From the NCBI RefSeq assembly GCF_043290135.1, contig NC_134710.1, positions 461,381,376 through 461,445,375 of the forward strand: a stretch of 64,000 bases of DNA, given 5' to 3'. A program made the position numbers and the translations under genes. Positions 41,912 through 53,405 of the stretch are shown in pieces. The stretch comes from Rhipicephalus microplus (lineage: Eukaryota; Arthropoda; Arachnida; Ixodida; Ixodidae). The notes under the pieces were generated by a model. The model was given only the letters and a program-made list of their open reading frames with translations. It searched no databases and was not told the origin of the DNA. Position 1 is the first letter of the stretch. Every line of letters starts with the position of its first letter.

Positions 41912-43314
41912 TGATTGGTTGGTTGATATGTGGCGTTTAACGTCCCAAAACAATCATTTGATTATGAGGGACGCCGTAGTGGAGGGCTCCGGAAATTTCG
42001 ACCACCTGGGGTTCCTCAACGTGCTCCCAAATCTAAGCACATGGCCTACAACAATTTGGCCTCCATCGGAAAGCCAGCCACCGCAGCCGAGATTCGATCC
42101 CGCGACTTGCTGGTGTCACAGATGTCGTTAGTTAGGAAGGCGATCGCCGGGTTAATTCCAAGGGCTGAAGTATCGGCCCCCAGAACTGCACCACGAAAGC
42201 GTGGACAATTTAGAAGTGGTCCAATTTGGCGCGCCAATGGACGCCAGCTGTGGCCAAAAGAACAAGTCAGGGCCGAGAGTTCCAAAACAAAACAAAATTA
42301 TATTCTCAATTAGGGCAGATCGAAACGATACACAAATATGCACACTCGGCAATAGTTGAATACGATATGTGAACAATCAAACAACGTACTACACAGTACG
42401 ATCAGCTACACTCGAAGCAACGGACACAACAACAATAAGCACTACAATGCAATCACATGCATCGAACAACCAAGATACTTAGACTAAAGAGTTCGAAAGC
42501 TTATTCAGTCCAAAATCCTTGGGACAAACTTGAGTCTGAATGATACTCTTCCGAGAATCACTCACTAAAAGCCCAGCGCTGTTGTCGTTCCACTGCCCCC
42601 GAAGTTCTTTTCCAGAAACCTCGCGTCTTCGATTGGCCGCTCTCCAAGCACCAAACTGCGCCGGTAACACGTCGGCTTCTCACGCGTTGGGATTACAGGA
42701 CGCGTCTTCGCTCTCAGGTGGTAGTGTCACACTCTTCTGCTTGTAGCACGAGTCTTCAGCCCTCAGATGGAAATCCTCTTCATTACCTGTTTGTCGCTAA
42801 GGACAAAATCATTGCTGATACAATACGGCGGAATGACCCTACGCACACTTGCGCAAAATTTTCATCTTCTGCCTACGCACACGGGCGCAAACTTTCTTCT
42901 TCTCCTGGTCTCCCTTCTCCGCTGCTCGCTTAAATACCTTTCACGCTAGATTCCAGAAAATTCTCATCGTTTCGTCGGTGCGATGCACAGCCAAGGCTGG
43001 GGAAAGAGCGAGACGTTTCGAGGGCCGTCCGCGACACGTGACGTAACTCTGCATCACCACGCCTTTTTCCTTCAAGAATCTTCCAGGGCTTGCTCGGCCG
43101 CTGGTCTGAGGAGGTTGTTCGGCGAAACTATGCTTCCGAGGGGGAGGGACGGTGCGCCCGGGGAGTCTTTGGATGCTTGTTTTCTTCTTTATTGTTGATA
43201 TTGAGGCGCCTCTCTGCGCTTGAGAATTTGGCAGCGCGCGCTTTTTCGAAGCGCTCGTTTGTGACAGCGGGTCAGCAGCCGAGTACCTTAGCTACTAGAC
43301 CACCACAGCGGAAC
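41912..43314 (+). mobile_element. Tick SINE inserted in the satellite, itself split by a solo LTR
   Basis: Left part 41912-42113 begins TGATTGGTTGGTTGAT and carries GGCGTTTAACGTCCCAAAAC, GACGCCGTAGTGGAGGGCTC and GGAAATTTCGACCACCTGGG; right part 43267-43314 carries GCGGGTCAGCAGCCGAGTAC and TAGCTACTAGACCACCACAG. These are the standard parts of a very common tick SINE. The insertion is flanked by AAAACATGACTAC (41899-41911) and AAAACATAACTAC (43315-43327), a 13-bp duplication with one difference. Confidence 0.93.
42114..43266. repeat. Solo LTR-like insertion inside the SINE
   Basis: 1153 bp, ends TGTCACA and TGTGACA, inserted into the SINE at GC[TG]GG: GCTGG at 42109-42113 and GCGGG at 43267-43271, a 5-bp duplication with one change. 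No coding region. TG...CA ends and 5-bp duplication fit an LTR of a Ty3/gypsy or BEL/Pao element. Orientation is undecided. Confidence 0.75.
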
Positions 43315-43870
43315 AAAACATAACTACATGCTACGCTCATAGCGCGCTCGCAGCTGTTTCGCAAGCTCCACATATACCAAATTTGGTATCACGTGACGTG
43401 AATAGACGATGTAGGTAAATGACACGTCCAACATGATCATTATGACGCGTGTGTCATGTAAAATATGACTACACGCTACGCTCATAGCGTGCTCGCGGCC
43501 GTTTCGCTAGCTCTAAATCTGCTGAATTTGGTATTACGTAACTTGTATAGACGGGGAAGGTAAATGACCCATTGAAACATAATAATCGTGACACGTGTGT
43601 CATGTAAAACATGACTACATGCTACGCTCATAGCGTGCTCGTGGTCGTTCCGTTAGCTCCACATCTACCAAATTTGCTGTACCTAACGTGAATGGACGGC
43701 AAAGGTAAATGACACGTGTGTCATGAAAAACATGACTACATACTACGGTAATAGCGTGCTCGCGGCCGTTTCGCAAGCTCCACATGTACCAAATTCAGTA
43801 TCACTTGACATGAATAGACGATAAAGGTAAATGACACGTCTAAACATGATAATCATGAGATGGAAGTCAT

Positions 43871-44336
43871 GTACGCCATAATGTGCGTCCTGCTTGATGC
43901 GTTGTGCTGATTTTAAAGATTTTTTTACAATTCGCTCGTGTGCATTTCACCGACATCACATCCACAACTAGATTCCATCTCAGCGTAGTTGTAACGCGAC
44001 ATGTAATAGTGTATTTCGGGTTAACCATGGGGTGGAGACAGTCATGTGCGGGCTGGACTGCTAGCGAATGGACTGCGGACAAGTGCTTCGTACGCGTGTT
44101 GTACATTGCATTGTAGGTACAAGTATCTTTGCCCATTAGATTGAACAGTGAAGTGCTCAGGGGATGAAGTGCGTCACTTCAGGGGCAAATACTCATTGCT
44201 TTAGTGTAGCATTCCTAATTCTCCTCGAGTTGCGTAAAGTGTTACGCTAGCTCGCTATTTGAACAGTAACAATGGATATATGGAAAATGAGCGTCGGTTA
44301 CCGAAAGTGCTTGCTACTTTATTGGAGAAGTAATAT
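43871..44336. other. No recognisable gene
   Basis: Spacer between the satellite and a solo LTR. Confidence 0.4.
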
Positions 44337-44734
44337 TGTCACGCGCGTTCCTTATTCTTCTTTTCGTTTCATTCGGTTTTCGACCGCAAAGCCTGTCAGG
44401 GATGCTCAGCGCAAATTGCACCTCATTATTCTAGAATGTGACGAATATCATATCGTTCTGCTATGATTGCGCGCAAGACGCGAACACTCGAGATTATTCC
44501 AGAGCTTGCGTGACGCCCAGTGATAAGGCTGGAATATTCGACGGCCCATATATACATACCGACGCACTTCGCCTGTTGTCAGTTGATCGACAGCCCACGC
44601 TGTTTATCGCTGACATTGTCAGTGAGTGTCGCTATGACCTGTATCTCCCTATACCGGTCACAAGATAGGCCAAATAAACAGTTTCATTTTAGACAAGCCG
44701 TCTCTGCCTCCAGCAGCGTCACAACACCGTGACA
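44337..44734 (+). repeat. Solo LTR of a Ty3/gypsy element
   Basis: 398 bp from TGTCACGCGCG to CACCGTGACA; the ends form an inverted repeat TGTCACG/CGTGACA. A TATA-like CATATATAC is near 44546 and AATAAA at 44673-44678. The last 60 bases resemble 1790-1853. The flanks ATAT and ATAC would be an imperfect 4-bp duplication. Confidence 0.7.
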
Positions 44735-45098
44735 ATACGAATAGTGGCAGGCAACGGAAACAATGAAACATATTGATCAAGTATACTAGCCGTGACAGTT
44801 ACAAGAGCAGGAACATAATACTTTTTATAGGAGCCGAGTCGCTATTCTCAAGTGTCATGTCGAAGCTTATATATGTTCAGTAAATGTAGAAGATAATTGG
44901 GGTCCTATACTAAAGTAAATGTGTTGGTAAACGTATAACGGAACACAACAAAAATAATGCCCGCAATCTTGTTGCTAATTCGCCTATTCATTAATACAAA
45001 GCTCACTAACGTAATGGTTATTTTATTTATAGTGCAGAGTTCTCGAAAATGCATGCGGAATGCTCCGTGCTTATGAACACACTCTCTATACCACGCAG
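44735..45098. other. Spacer, possible intron end
   Basis: AT-rich. Its last bases CTCTCTATACCACGCAG look like a splice acceptor for the exon that follows. Confidence 0.35.
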
Positions 45099-45290
45099 CT
45101 CGTGCTTGCAGTTTGTGCAGCCTTCCTGCTGCCCATCGTGGCCGCCGGTTATCTCGGCGGCAGCGGCCCTGACGCCACTCTGCACAAGGACAAATATGGC
45201 CACTTTGGTGTCAGCGTGCGCTACGACCAAAGGGGCTATGGTTACCTGCCACTGGGATATGACGGAGGAGGCCATGGTGGTGGTTACTAA
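45099..45290 (+). CDS. Candidate terminal exon of a glycine-rich secreted protein
   Basis: Sixty-three codons and a TAA. It starts LVLAVCAAFLLPIVAAGYLG, a hydrophobic stretch that looks like a signal peptide without its first few residues, with likely cleavage near VAA/GY. The rest (GVSVRYDQRGYGYLPLGY, ending GGGHGGGY) is Gly/Tyr-rich, as in many arthropod cuticle and secreted glycine-rich proteins. A pyrimidine-rich CTCTCTATACCACGCAG precedes it, in phase 0, so a short first exon would supply the Met. An unspliced ATG at 45060 also opens the frame, but its extra residues break the signal peptide. The first exon and polyadenylation site were not found. AGGGGCTATGGTT recurs at 45334, so the 3' part may be locally duplicated. 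Confidence 0.5.
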   Translation, partial: LVLAVCAAFLLPIVAAGYLGGSGPDATLHKDKYGHFGVSVRYDQRGYGYLPLGYDGGGHGGGY

Positions 45291-45825
45291 GCCTACCATT
45301 TTCGGCAGCAACGACGAAACCCATCGCAGAAGGGGCTATGGTTGTCATGAACATCATGAGTTACTCGAGATAAACGTCCACTTTCTGGTGTTTGTATGTT
45401 TGGCTTTGGCTCAGTCTCTGAAACCAGTCGGGAAGTTCCAACAGGACTGCCAAATTGGGGTATAGCTTCACAAAGCACCGACAACTCGACTGAAAGCTTT
45501 ACTTAAAGTGACTAGATGCATGCTAGTGCGTATATACTTCTAGCATTGATACGAAATAACTAAAACCATGAAAGCCAACTTTTATCGGACATCGTCTACA
45601 TTGTAAGATAATGATTTTTCAATCTGTGCGTATGAGTGTCTGCCTGAGCACAGACATGAACAAGTGTTTCTAACAGCGGAGCTGTTTACGCCGGTCTTTT
45701 CTGTCCAACCGGAACAAAAATGCTGGGGCGGATATACACCCCAGGAACTGGGCAAGCCTCCCTTCCGACTACGAGTACAACAGATGCGAGCGTCATTCGA
45801 AAACTTTCCTCGGAGTAGCGGAGAA
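45291..45825. other. No further gene; possible 3' UTR of the preceding exon
   Basis: The first 200 bases may be 3' UTR. Nothing else recognised. Confidence 0.35.
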
Positions 45826-46135
45826 CTAGAGAGAAAGAGAAAAATAGAGAGAGAAAGAAAGACGTAAACTACAAAGAAGAAATAAACGGAATAAGAGGTG
45901 AAAAAATAGAAAGACAGAAAAATAGATGAATATAGAAACAGACAGAAAGAAGCACGCACTGAAAAAAATGAGAACACAGAGCAAGGTAGAAAAAGAAAGA
46001 GGGAAATACGGACTAATTTAGACATACAAAAAAAGCTGAAAGTGAAAGTCATACAGAAACAGGGAGAAATAAATATATGAATGTAGAAAGCAGTAGAAAC
46101 AAACACAAGAAACAAAAAAGTCAGGCATAAACAGA
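45826..46135. repeat. Purine-rich low-complexity tract
   Basis: Runs of GAGA, GAAA and AGAAA. The antisense frame (hydrophobic F/S/L-rich, 177 aa) is an artefact of this composition. Confidence 0.8.
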
Positions 46136-47599
46136 AAACTTGCTAAGGAACACTAAAAAAATAAGAAGGCCACCCAGGACAGCTGTTCTGTCATTATCGA
46201 CACCACAATTTCGAAGCTGCCGAATACGTTTTTTAGAGGTTAGCACACGAGCCCATTGGGCTGATGTGGTCTAAAAATTACGCACATTTAGCTGAGCGTA
46301 TACGGCCCGCTCCAGTGAGACCTTTGTATGCTAGCGATTTCCGAAAATGCGCAATATTGTCACGACGTCAAAACAGACGTCTTGCCGTAGAAGTAGACAT
46401 ACCACAAGCAGATCGATCTCTTCTTTAATAGAACGCCCAAGCGAGTTCTTCTTCTTCATCCTTTTCCATAGTCCTTTTTAGCGCATGCACAACTACCATC
46501 GTCTTTTTTGCCGCAAGCAAAACGATAGAGCAGCCGAACGTTGAATGCATCTATCACTCCGCTCCGCTTGTGAAGGCAATTGAGTGGAGCGTGGAGTTGC
46601 GCCCGTTGGGTTTCACTGTCGTGATTGTGTCTCAATAAGACGCGCTTGTCAAAAACGCGAAATCTTAGCACTTCTTCGAACTGTCTCAGGCACTGCATGT
46701 ACGCCGGCTGATCGCAAGCTACGCTCAGCTAATGGTGTTTATTGATTTAGGATAAGGATCATCGTGCAGTTATATATTAAGGCTGAAAGTGTGAAACGTG
46801 GTGGTGTATCTGCCTGTATTGGAATACGACTGGATGGATGGAAAAACGTTTAATACAGAAAAAAGAAATAAGGGTCAAGTACCAAACACCTACGCTTCAA
46901 AAGCGTCTAGTCGCGCCGGTGGAGCAAAAGGGAGCGCAACCACTGGCACGCGTCGACCGCGTCGACACTAACGCATCCAAGGCTGATGCACAGTGTTACT
47001 TGATCTTTTGTTTTAACACTGTCCAAGTTCAGCACAGATCGACGCGTTACCAACTGGAGTGGGTTCATACCCTTTCGAAGATATGATATCACGTTAAAAT
47101 ATTCATTGTGCTTCACCCGCCCCAGTTTTGACTATTTGAGAAGTAACTGATATCACAGTGACCAAACTAACTACAGCACTATGCACCAAAAATCAACATC
47201 ATGGATGCGCCGCTCCCGCGAACGAAAATTCACGTCTACGATACTGTACATGTATCATATAGGCGTGCGCAGGATTCTCATTAAGCGGGGGGGGGGGGGC
47301 AAAGGTGTATCGCAGTGCCCCTCTCCCCTCCCTGTAACGTCAATGTAAGGGCTCACTTAGCGCCCCCTCCCTATTATGTTATTCTACGGAGTTGACTCTG
47401 CCCCCCCCCCCCCTTGCCTCTTCGGCGACTAAGGGAGCAGCTGCCCTCATATTCAGGTGTACAAATACCAGGTTCCTATAGCTACACTAGCAAAGTCATT
47501 GGATTTGTGGATTTCTGTGGGAGCACTCGAATCGAAATGACGCAGTATGGGTGTTGTTGTAAGCAGTTCACGGAGCTTCGCGAAGGCACTGCCGCAGGC
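46136..47599. other. Possible gypsy LTR end and G/C homopolymers
   Basis: TGTCACGACGTC at 46358 may be the 3' terminus of a minus-strand gypsy LTR; no matching other end was found. Runs of about 13 G (47287-47299) and 14 C (47401-47414) lie 100 bp apart in inverted sense. A GGATGGATGG motif is at 46830. No gene recognised. Confidence 0.35.
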
Positions 47600-49060
47600 T
47601 GGAGACCACGCAGATAGATTTCAGTCTCCCTGAAGTAGGTGTGTCAGAGATGCCATCATCGACGCGAAATCCCGTACGAAGCGGCGGAAGTATGAGCAAA
47701 GCCCAATGAAACTACGCAGCTCCTTGCGAGACGTAGGCCTCGGGAACTCGCAAGCAGCACGTAGCTTAGCGGGGTCAGGGAGAACGCCATTCTTCGACAC
47801 GACGTGTCCGAGAATGGTCAGCTTACGTGTTCCAAAGTGACACTTCTTCAAGTTTTGTTGGAGGCCTGCTGCAGAGAGGCAGCGTAGAACCTGTTCCAAG
47901 TGACGAAGGTGCCTGGAAAAATCGGGCGAGAATTCTGCCCCATCATCTAAGTAGCACAAACACGTGTTCCATTTGAGGCCTCGTAGGATAGTGTCCATCA
48001 TGCGCTCAAATGTGACCGGCGCATTGCATAGGCCGAATGGCATCACGTTAAATTCGCATAAGCCGTCGGTGTAACAAAGGCAGTTTTTGGCCTATCATCC
48101 GGATACATGAGCACTTGCCAACACCCAGAGCGTAGATCAAGAGAAGAAAAGAACACTGCGCCTTGTAAAGAGTCGAGGGCGTCATCGATCTGAGGCAAAG
48201 GATAAACATCCTTTCGTGTTATTTTGTTTAGACGACGATAATCTACGCAAAAGCGTATCGTGCCATCCTTATTTTTAACTAAAACAACCGTCGATGCCCA
48301 AGGACTGTTTGATAGTTGAAGGACGCCACGCTTTAGCATGTCACCTACTTATTCATCGATGACACGGCATTCAGTGGGCGAAAAACGGTCCGGTTGCTGC
48401 CGTAGTGGTGGGTGATTGCCTGTGCCGATCTTGTGGCATACAGTATTCGACCTAAAGTGACGTACAGTATGTTCGACCTTGTGGCATACACTATGTCTCA
48501 CCTAAGGTGGCGCTGTGACTTTCAAAAAATGACCAAAACTTGTCAAGGAGGCTCAAAAGCTCACACTTCTGTTGTGAGTTTAGGCCTTCGTCGATGACAC
48601 GGTTGAAAATGTCGGCAGTAGAAGGGCCAGGGACGGAACTACAGGAGAGGGTGCTGACTTCCGATGATCCATCAGGAACTTCAAGTGTAGCGATGGCTTG
48701 GAATGATTCTATTGAGCCTATATATTTACCCCGAAGCAGCGTAATCGTGAATGGGAACGGATTTCCCACAGGTACGTTGGTCGCACCACCTTGAAGAGTA
48801 AGGAGAGCAATTGGGAGCGGTGATAGGTGGCGATGAACGAAAGCAGCGGGAGGTGTGAAGAAAACGGTAGCGTCGACGACGGCGGAACACGACACAGGTG
48901 CGAAGACAGTAGCACGCGGAGGGATCTGGGTGTCGTCCCTAACAACCAACTTCGCGTAGGAAGGGCGATCATCTGCAGGTAGAGAATCACAGTTAATTTC
49001 TTCCTCGTCGACTAGCTTCAACACTAGCTAAGGAGGGAAGATATTTGAGGTTCGGAATGG
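47600..49060 (-). pseudogene. Ty3/gypsy pol fragment: pre-RT region and reverse transcriptase
   Basis: Three frames on the minus strand. 49024-48491 is the segment between protease and RT (FAPVSCSAVVDATVFF, NPFPFTITLLRGKYIGSIES, LLSLLDKFWSFFE). 48339-48043 begins the RT: MLKRGVLQLSNSPWASTVVL, IRFCVDYRRLNKITRKDVYP and FFSSLDLRSGCWQV with the first catalytic Asp. 48046-47621 continues MPFGLCNAPVTFERMMDTIL, LCYLDDGAEFSPDFSRHLRH (YxDD kept, following VV changed to GA) and ILGHVVSKNGVLPDPAKL. It ends in the connection domain; RNase H and integrase are missing. A short tandem insert (repeated TGTATGCCACAAG) disrupts 48430-48505. Confidence 0.85.
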
Positions 49061-49392
49061 ATCCCCTCGATGACTCGAGTGCACGGTGGCAGCGCGAAGG
49101 AAGAGCCGTAGTCCGGTAAAGAGACGCTTTATTGCAGCCTCAGGCTTCTGCCTGAGTCCAAGCCCGAACATCCGCTCTCATTTCAAATTCAAACATCCTC
49201 TTTTCAATCCTCGGTTGAACAAAGCGTCTTTACAAACACCAATCACATGTTGGGACTCGCATCTTCACAACAAATCGCAGAAACACCTTCATAACAGGTA
49301 CTACATTGGTTAAAACCACATTACCAAATAAAACACGCAAAGAGATAGGTTCTGCGCGTGTGCCTCTCTCTCCCATGCCAGGCCATGCTGCC
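49061..49392. other. Unidentified sequence next to P2
   Basis: No gene. Possibly part of the sequence into which P2 inserted; ATGCTGCC at 49385-49392 would be its left 8-bp duplication, but the right partner is lost. Confidence 0.35.
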
Positions 49393-49693
49393 CAACGTTA
49401 CTAGATTATTTTCAGTTGTAAAACTGGCCGGCGCTGCCCGGAACCGCCACCGATCTTTCTCTCTGTGGCGCTGCACTCGCAACCGGCTCGGTTGCCGGGG
49501 CGCTCGAAGGCGGTTTCGCTTATGCGCCGCAGTAGCCGGCGCATTCGGTGCCCCGGTCCTTGGCGTTTCTTGTTCGCGCGGTCGTAATCAGAAGTGCTGA
49601 ATGAGCGATGCCGTTCTAGTGGCACGTTTAGTGATTTTCCAGCGACTGTATTACATTGCTGTGGGCCTCTGCATGTGAGGCTGAGGCCGACAA

Positions 49694-52600
49694 TGCCGAC
49701 CTGCTTCGTTCCCGGGTGTACCAGTGGCTACAGCAGCAACAAGAACAACACGGACAGGCACTTATTCTCGGCTCTCAAAGATGCGACGCTTCGCTCACTT
49801 TGGAATAAGGCCATCCCGCGTGCGGATAAGGAGCTTTCAACGAAGTCCAAAGTGTGCGACTGCCATTTTCACGAGCAGGACATCGACAAATGATACATGC
49901 ACACCATCAATGGCAACACTGTTCAAACGCCATGTGGGAAGTGGAGCCTTGTTGATGGTGCCATTCCCAGTGTTTTCCCAAACCTGCCTGCTTACTTGTC
50001 CAAGCCGCCTCCGAAAAAACGAAAGCGACGAGAGGGTATTCCAGGGGCCGGACGCAAGAACGCTGACGCAGGCGACAGCGCGCAAGACGCAGGCTGCAGC
50101 CCATGTTTTGCTGCTGAAAACGTGCAGGAAATAACAGTAGCTGACATGAAGAACGTTGAGTTGCCCCTTGGTGGCGCAGAATCGCTTTGGAAGATAGCAG
50201 CGGCGAATATGTAGCCTTCTTCACCGTCACGTCAACCCATAGAGCACTGCAAATTGAAAAATGTGTGTGCGTCGGAGGAGACAGTAAAGCATCGGCAAGC
50301 GCTCACGGGCGTCCAGCGAAGGCATTTTTTAATCTCAGCGTGCACTCCCTTAACGACCTGAGCATTCTTCTAGACAAAGTTGACAAGCTGCTGATTTGTC
50401 ACGGACAACAGCACAACGGTGGCTGCTTGTCACCAAAATGCAAAGTTCTGTCCCCCCAAGAGACTTGCTCTTCCTATCGAGCTCAAAAAAAGAAGCTCCT
50501 GAGGAATGCCTGCGAAGAAAGGAGCGACTGACACGGAAGCAGAAGAAGATGAAGAACCTCCAAAAGAAGGCCATGAGAGCTGCAGCAGCAAAAGTTGCCT
50601 TTCTGAAGGAAATCAAAAACTTGAAGGAGGAGTTGCCATGCAGGCCCACAGAAACAATCAAGGAGGCAATTAAATCCCTTCCACCAATTCAGCAGGTGGC
50701 CTTTGAAACGTCACTGAACAACGTGAAGGTTAAAGGACCACAAGGGGCACGCTATGCAAGGACATGGGTCATGAACTGCCTACTCCTACGAATTGCTAGC
50801 CCCAAGGCGTACAACTTGTTGCGCAGCATGAAGCTGCTGCCACATCCCACTTGCAGCCGATTGAACCAGATTCTTTCAGGCGTTCCCTGTGAGTATGGAT
50901 ACAACGAAGTGGCCCTTGACACTATTCGTGCGTTTTTTAGGGATAAGCCGGCTGTGCAACGGTGTGGGACGCTTGTCCTTGACGAGATCAAACTGAAATA
51001 GTCCGTTGATTTAAATAAGTCAACGTACAAGTTTGATGGATTTGTGAATTTTTCTAGTTCGCAAGGAGAGGCTGCCACCGTGCCTGCTGATCACGCTCTA
51101 GTGATAATGTTCATACCCCTTTTCCACAACTGGGTGCAGCCAGTAGCAAGCTTCGCCACGAGAGATGCTGCTCCAGGCTTTGTTCTGGCCAAACTTGTCT
51201 TGGAGTGTGTGATTGAACTTGAACGCCATAACGCATTAGTGATCGCCGTGGTCAGCGATGGCGCAGGGAACAACCGTTCAATGTGGAAACATGTTGGAAT
51301 ATCAGGAAAGCTGCACAGTCCGGTGAACAAGATTCCACATCCCACACTTGAAGAGGGACGGTTTCTGCACTTCCTGTGTGATGTGCCACACATTCTGAAG
51401 TGCGTGAGGAACCACCTTCTGTCTCACACGTATGCAAAGGTAAGTAAAAATGCGCATGGGCATTCAACTGTTCAATATTATCAAGCTTCGGGAAACCGAT
51501 ATGTTTGCTCGTTGAAAATGTATTTTTTTTCGTGCATCTGATTTCAGGCGGGCCCTCACTGCATAAACTTCAAGCACTACGAATACCTGTACAAGACGGA
51601 AGAAAAGGCGCAGCTGAAGGTGGTTCCAAAGCTCACAGCCTTCCATGTGAGCCCCGGCAAGCTGGAGAAAATGAACGTTCGGCTTGCAACGCAGGTACGC
51701 AAGCTCCATATAGTGCCTCCACTTGCGCTATATAATCACCCCCTTCCCCATGCTTTTTTTCTAATTGAGAGACGCGTGCCGTGCTGTCAATAAGACCACT
51801 CAGAGGTACTTCCTCAAACTTTATCGCAGCTCTTCAGCAGAAGCGTTGCCCTGGGACTTCGTTTCTACAGAGAGCAACGTGAACCTGGTTTCGAAGACAC
51901 TGAAGGCACGGAGAGGCTCACTGCACTCATAAATGAGCTGTTTGATGTCCTCAATGCCAAAATACCGGTAGAAGGCATCCGCAAGGGCTCGCCGAAAATC
52001 GAGGTGAGACAATAGTCGCCTTTGACACGTCGTCCGCTTTTGGTACATTTTTGCTACCTTGAGTAAAGGGGTGACTAATGTCTTATTTGTTGTAGGTGAT
52101 CGGAACCTTTCTCTGGCTTTTAAACACCACAGAGGAGGTCAGCATATGGCTCAAAACAAAGTTGTTTGCCTCACAGATGACCACAGAGTCTCTGCGTGTC
52201 ACTTTAATGTCCGTGCTTGACATCATCATCATGTTGCATGACAAAGACGTGATATACGTTCTGACTGCCAAGCTAAACCAGGACCCGTTAGAGGTAAGCA
52301 AGCGCAAGCATTGCAGCTAGCCAGTTGGTGACTAACCAAATGTATCTTTGCTGTCATTAACAGCGCTTCTTCGGAGTCGTAAGGAGCTTCAGCGGCAACG
52401 AGGACCACCCGACGATCAGCCACTTCAGCCAGATATTCAGGCTCCTGAGCTTGTACACACCGCTCAAGATGGCAACCAAGGGAAACTGCACGGGGGACCA
52501 GGAACAAGTTCTGGTGACGGTCGAGGAGAGCCTGAACGTCAAAAAGCTAGCTGCTTTTGCAGAGAGGCAGGCCCGTCAAGACAAGCTGGCAGGAATCGTC

Positions 52601-53116
52601 AAGAGAATTCAACTGAAGGAACATTCCGAGGGCGACACTCTTCAGCACAGCTACTGCAGGCCTGCTGCCACGGATGCTGTCCTGTATTACCTTGGGGGCT
52701 ACATTGTGAAAAAGGCTAGTAGGTTCTCAGACTGTGACGACTGTAAAGCGACCGTTAAGGGTAGCGGTAATGTGCCAGCAGCAGCTATCCTCACAGAAAT
52801 GAGGTCGTTTGTACCAGGCGCCCTTCAGCACCCATCAGATGCTCTAACCTGCTTGCTCTCGGGCATTGAGCAAGTTATTTAATGGAACGCAGAGGCAAAG
52901 CAGGTCTTTGGGGATTTGTTTTGGTCTATTTTGGAAGACTTGAGCAAAAAGTCCCTCGTGCGGGTGGGGTGCGACGTTCACTCTGAGGAATTCTCTGCGC
53001 GCGTCATCAAATCGTATTTGGTGACGCGCATGTATTTCTATTCCAGATTCCTTCAGCGAGAGCGTGCCTTGAATGTGCAGATCAAGTCGGCGCGCAAACG
53101 CGCTAAGCTGCTGTAA
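49694..53116 (+). pseudogene. P2 THAP transposase gene with four introns
   Basis: P-family transposase. Exon 1 (49694-51439): THAP domain MPTCFVPGCTSGYSSNKNNT, LWNKAIPRADKE, KVCDCHFHEQDIDK, then a TGA at 49891-49893; nuclear-signal-like PPKKRKRR; a frameshift near 50195, another near 50470, a coiled coil (RLTRKQKKMKNLQKKAM), LPPIQQVAFETSLNN, TLVLDEIKLK followed by TAG, then VVSDGAGNNRSMWKHVGISG and FLCDVPHILKCVRNHLL. Introns: 51440-51547, 51695-51829, 52004-52095, 52294-52363, all GT-AG and all between codons. Exons 2-5 are open, with RFFGVVRSFSGNEDHPTISH and DAVLYYLGGYIVKKASRFSD, up to TAA at 52880; the end FGDLFWSILEDLSKK...RKRAKLL follows to 53116. Expression would need removal of at least four lesions. 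Confidence 0.88.
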
Positions 53117-53129
53117 GCACGCTGGCAAA

Positions 53130-53405
53130 GTTGTAGAGTTTGTTGTAAATGAAAAAAAAACCTTGCATACATGTATCTATTCATTACTTTTTTTCTGTCA
53201 ACATGATTTCGTATTTTGTAGCCATATTCACCATAAGCAAAAAAGATGTGGAGTTGATTTGTAAATAAAAATGCTTGCATGTATCTATTCATTACTTACT
53301 TTGTTTCTCTTAACATGCTTTGGTATATTGTAGCAATATTCACCTCAAGCAAAAAAGGTGTGGAGTTGATTGTAAATTAAAAAAAAAAAAACGTTGCATA
53401 TGTTT
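53130..53405. repeat. 110-bp minisatellite in the P2 3' region
   Basis: Two full units and parts of two more: CTTGCATAC at 53162, CTTGCATGTATCTATTCATT at 53272, GTTGCATATG at about 53392, each with AGCAAAAAAGRTGTGGAGTT and GTAAATAAAAATG or similar before the next. AATAAA occurs at 53266, a possible polyadenylation signal. Confidence 0.75.

Larger units (their letters stand above)
41545..43870 (+). repeat. 145-bp satellite, about seven units, split by a SINE
   Basis: Units start at GTGAATAGACG: 41545, 41690, 41836, then after the insert 43398, 43543, 43688 and 43810. Spacing is 145, 146, 145, 145 and 122 bp. Each unit has GACACGTGTGTCATGTAAAA, CATGACTACATGCTACGCTC, CGCGGCCGTTTCGC and CCACATCTACCAAATTTGGT. 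The third unit is interrupted at 41911. Confidence 0.92.

Noticed and set aside
45582..46115. A hydrophobic 177-aa minus-strand frame that looks like membrane segments
   Set aside because: It is antisense to a purine-rich GAAA tract; Phe/Ser/Leu richness is compositional.
47281..47420. Poly-G and poly-C runs as a hairpin or G-quadruplex regulatory element
   Set aside because: The runs are in inverted sense 100 bp apart, but the flanks do not pair; homopolymer slippage in repeat-derived DNA is enough to explain them.
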